Source of the DNA: Gerris lacustris
Lineage: Eukaryota; Arthropoda; Insecta; Hemiptera; Gerridae
NCBI GenBank assembly: GCA_951217055.1
Contig: OX578283.1
Span: 31,158,260-31,222,259 of the forward strand
Direction of reading: 5' to 3'
Length of the DNA: 64,000 bases
Shown here one piece after another: positions 61,831 through 64,000 of this stretch (position 1 is its first letter; every line of letters starts with the position of its first letter). The translations under genes and the position numbers were made by a program. The notes beneath the pieces were generated by a model, which saw only the letters and a list, made by a program, of their open reading frames with translations, was not told the origin of the DNA and searched no databases.

Positions 61831-62015
61831 CTTCCGAGCTTACCGAAGGTTAAGAAAGCTTTGGTACTTTATTCATGTATAAATCAAAACAACTTAGACA
61901 GATTTAAAAAACTGGGGGGGGGGGGGGGGGGGGGTAAATAAATTTGATAATAAAAGTATACGAATTAAGGCGCGAGAAACCTATGTGCCACACTAATTAG
62001 CAGAGTATTTAAAAA
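61831..62015 (-). repeat. Dispersed repeat family A, internally deleted copy with a 21-G run
   Basis: The plus strand begins CTTCCGAGCTTACCGAAGGT at 61832 (family 3' end, inverted) and ends CTATGTGCCACACTAATTAG at 61981 (family 5' end, inverted). Both ends are present while about 300 bp of interior are missing. The middle holds an uninterrupted run of 21 G at 61914-61934, exceptional in this AT-rich DNA. Confidence 0.7.
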
Positions 62016-62309
62016 AAAAAAAAAATTATAAGCTCTTATGGCGTCCGCAATGGTTTATCGATTTAATTTTTGATTAAGGCGTTTAAACCTCACACTAATG
62101 CTCTTTAAATCGAGTATTTATTATTTTATTAATTGGCCCTAAAACCGGAGTTATTAAATATTACTGGTGCAGCTGTCGTATTGAGAAGAGGCTGGTAATT
62201 AAATTAATGCACCAATGGTTGATTATTATTGTATGACTTCCCTGTCTCATTGGTTATGCCTGTTTTAATTTTCTCATTTATTTGATCTCTTTTAGCGAAT
62301 TATCGAAGA

Positions 62310-62400
62310 AAATTAAGCTATTGCAATGGCTTCAAAATTTTTAAAAACTTTCTCCATGGAAATCCGTTTTAGACCATTCTTAATTGATTCCTGAAATTTA
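62310..62400 (-). repeat. Possible family A fragment
   Basis: GAAATCCGTTTTAGACCATT resembles AGAAATCCGTTTCAGACATT in the 53.9-kb inverted fragment. The match is short. Confidence 0.3.
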
Positions 62401-62509
62401 ATACTTATTTTATGAATGTATGTATATATATGTATGTATTGTATATATGTATGTGTCACTCCAGACGATATCTCACGCTAGGATGCACTTAAAAAATCCA
62501 AACAAATTT

Positions 62510-62880
62510 TATAATGTCAATAATATCAAAAGAAAGGACGAGTTCGTTGGCCAGAATTTTTGGAGTTCTTATAGGGGTCAAATTTTTACAATTTAGGGTC
62601 AAAAATATCATAAAAACGTGTTTTTTTCATTTTACCCCCCTCCTACTTGAAAACATGACAAAAGTGAACATAGCAACAATTACTGTACTGTTAAAGAGCT
62701 TTCCAACGACATGCATCTTGAAGGGTTTATACTATTTTGAATTTTGTACGCCGTACCCCAGTGTAACAATTTTTGTTTTCACCCATCCAAATTCTAAACC
62801 AAAATTTTCATATATTATCATAAGCCAATAATACGCAGATTTCTTTGAAAATGCGCTGATTAAGTCATGGTGCATGACTG
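62510..62880 (+). repeat. Block sharing a motif with the 42-kb insertion
   Basis: GACGAGTTCGTTGG at 62537 recurs at 42091 in the insertion that splits the LINE relic. The surrounding text (TAGGGGTCAAATTTTTACAA, GAGCTTTCCAACGACATGCA, TTTTCACCCATCCAAATTC) has the style of a dispersed non-coding element. The plus-strand open frame of 105 codons (62514-62831) has mixed composition but no recognised domain and is not trusted as a gene. Confidence 0.35.
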
Positions 62881-63579
62881 GACTTTTTTATTTTAGCATA
62901 TCTTGGTTATATCGAGCATTGCTATTTATTAATATATAACTTAGTTTCGATTGGTTACTTTTTTATATAAATCGACTCCAAATACGATTTGGAGAGTATA
63001 CTATTCTTAGTAATGGAATGAATGATGTATAATATAGTCCTGATTCTATCCTAAGAAGGCTTTGGAAACAAAACTATTTAGGCATTATTTAATTCCTAGG
63101 CCTACATAATAATAGGTAAGATAGCCACTAATACCTAGCATCACCCCGCGAGAAGCGTGAGGTGAAGGCTAGTAGAATAGTAAGAATCAAAAATAAGCTG
63201 ATAAAATCACCTCCATAAAAAAAAATTATTATATAATAATCACTAGCCTATATCAAATTAAATCATTATTATTAAATAATATTCTAATATATTTATTTAC
63301 TTTCCGTGAGATCTTTTACTCAGCAAGTTTCTAATTATATTAAAACAAAAAATTTAAGCAAATAAAAAAAATAAATAAATAAATGACAAAAAAACTTTAA
63401 GAACACATAAGTAGAGAAAGAAACGGAGAAAAAATACTGAGACAAAAAACAACAGTTCTTGCCGTTTTTCGAACCCAAAATGATAATTTTTGCTTGCGCT
63501 CAGTAAAATAAAAAACTAAAAACCTTGGTTCGTAGAGAGAAAGAAAAAAGGAAATAAAGTAAAAGAAAAATACATTTCC

Positions 63580-63780
63580 TAATCTAAACACTGGGAGAAA
63601 GTGAAGCGACGAGGACTTGGGAAAGCGCCATCTTTGTTTTTCTTATTTGGGAAGGGGAAAATGAAAGAAAAACAATGTGGAGGACTGGAAAAACGTTTTC
63701 AAACAGGGTCAGACACACACTTAGACAACATTTTTTCGGTTTTATATCTGCGCATGATCAGACTTCGAGAGCTAATATGA
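63580..63780. promoter_or_regulatory. GC-elevated block, candidate promoter or 5' UTR
   Basis: On the minus strand AAAGATGGCGCTTTCC at about 63634 matches a YY1-type site overlapping an ATG, as in some initiator-proximal start regions. The ATG opens only a 15-codon frame (MALSQVLVASLSPSV) ending at TAG near 63588. TCTGCGCATGATC at 63747 resembles half of an NRF1 site. It could be a 5' end of a minus-strand transcript. The support is weak. Confidence 0.25.
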
Positions 63781-64000
63781 CGATAGAATTTCAAACCATT
63801 TCAGCATTGGAAAATAACTGAAGATTATAATATTGTTTTTTTTTTTTACGAACTAAAAGAACAAAAGGTAGACACGAGGTAGAACTAGAGGTAGTCATCT
63901 TTATCACCTAGGAGATATACGAATACTAATAACTTGGTTCTTTGAAACTGAACTAAAACTCATTCATACTCAATAAAAATTCATTAGGTTTGCTTAGTAC
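63781..64000. other. AT-rich end of window, nothing recognised
   Basis: No feature is supported in the final stretch. Confidence 0.4.

Noticed and set aside
62514..62831. 105-codon plus-strand frame as a host gene
   Set aside because: It lacks a recognisable domain and begins within sequence shared with another dispersed block; composition alone is not enough.

Overview
The window is AT-rich, gene-poor eukaryotic (animal) DNA. The signs are GT-AG bounded candidate exons with kilobase-scale introns, dense (AT)n microsatellites, Pol III-derived retroposon pieces, decayed LINE reverse transcriptase, a Penelope-like retroelement and several families of interspersed and tandem non-coding repeats. 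No operons, ribosome binding sites or CRISPR arrays are seen. The overall look (very low GC, long AT arrays, an alanine/glycine-rich exon, repeat tails carrying a CAGACAGACAG-type signature) suggests an arthropod, and a parasitic copepod such as a salmon louse would fit. That is inference from style, not a sequence match.

Protein-coding content is small. The best host exons are on the minus strand: 58010-57707 (acidic/serine-rich followed by a helical segment) and 32376-32164 (glycine run, conserved-looking helix, alanine run, perfect GTAAGT donor). Their phases are compatible and they may belong to one gene with an intron of about 25 kb, or several smaller introns. Weaker coding traces lie at 12755-12981 (-), 24320-24460 (+), 32451-32663 (+) and 33541-33718 (-, with a frame conflict).

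Layout: 0-10 kb is mostly AT-rich spacer with a tRNA-like scrap, copies of two dispersed repeat families (called A and B here), a higher-order tandem repeat (6.3-6.9 kb) and long AT arrays. 10.5-12.4 kb is a nested duplication interrupted by a 5S-rRNA-like retroposed fragment. 15.6-16.3 kb holds a probable Tc1/mariner transposase relic. 18-31 kb is repeat-rich spacer with further A and B copies and a pair of identical GC-rich hairpin blocks 1.86 kb apart. 32-34.5 kb holds the alanine-rich exon, a 229-bp inverted-repeat element, another exon-like segment and an 81-bp minisatellite. 40-43 kb holds a LINE 3' end, a broken LINE reverse transcriptase split by another insertion, and a 63-bp minisatellite. 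47.5 kb holds a tRNA-derived SINE. 49.3-52.7 kb holds a nearly intact, 5'-truncated Penelope-like element with a GIY-YIG endonuclease domain, bounded by 57-bp identical direct repeats. 53-64 kb is more family A copies, tandem repeats, the 58-kb exon with a CT-rich flank, and spacer.

The most notable items are the Penelope-like element with its long flanking duplication, the two uncharacterised dispersed families, the 5S-like retroposed fragment, and the possible regulatory gene spread over the 32-58 kb half.
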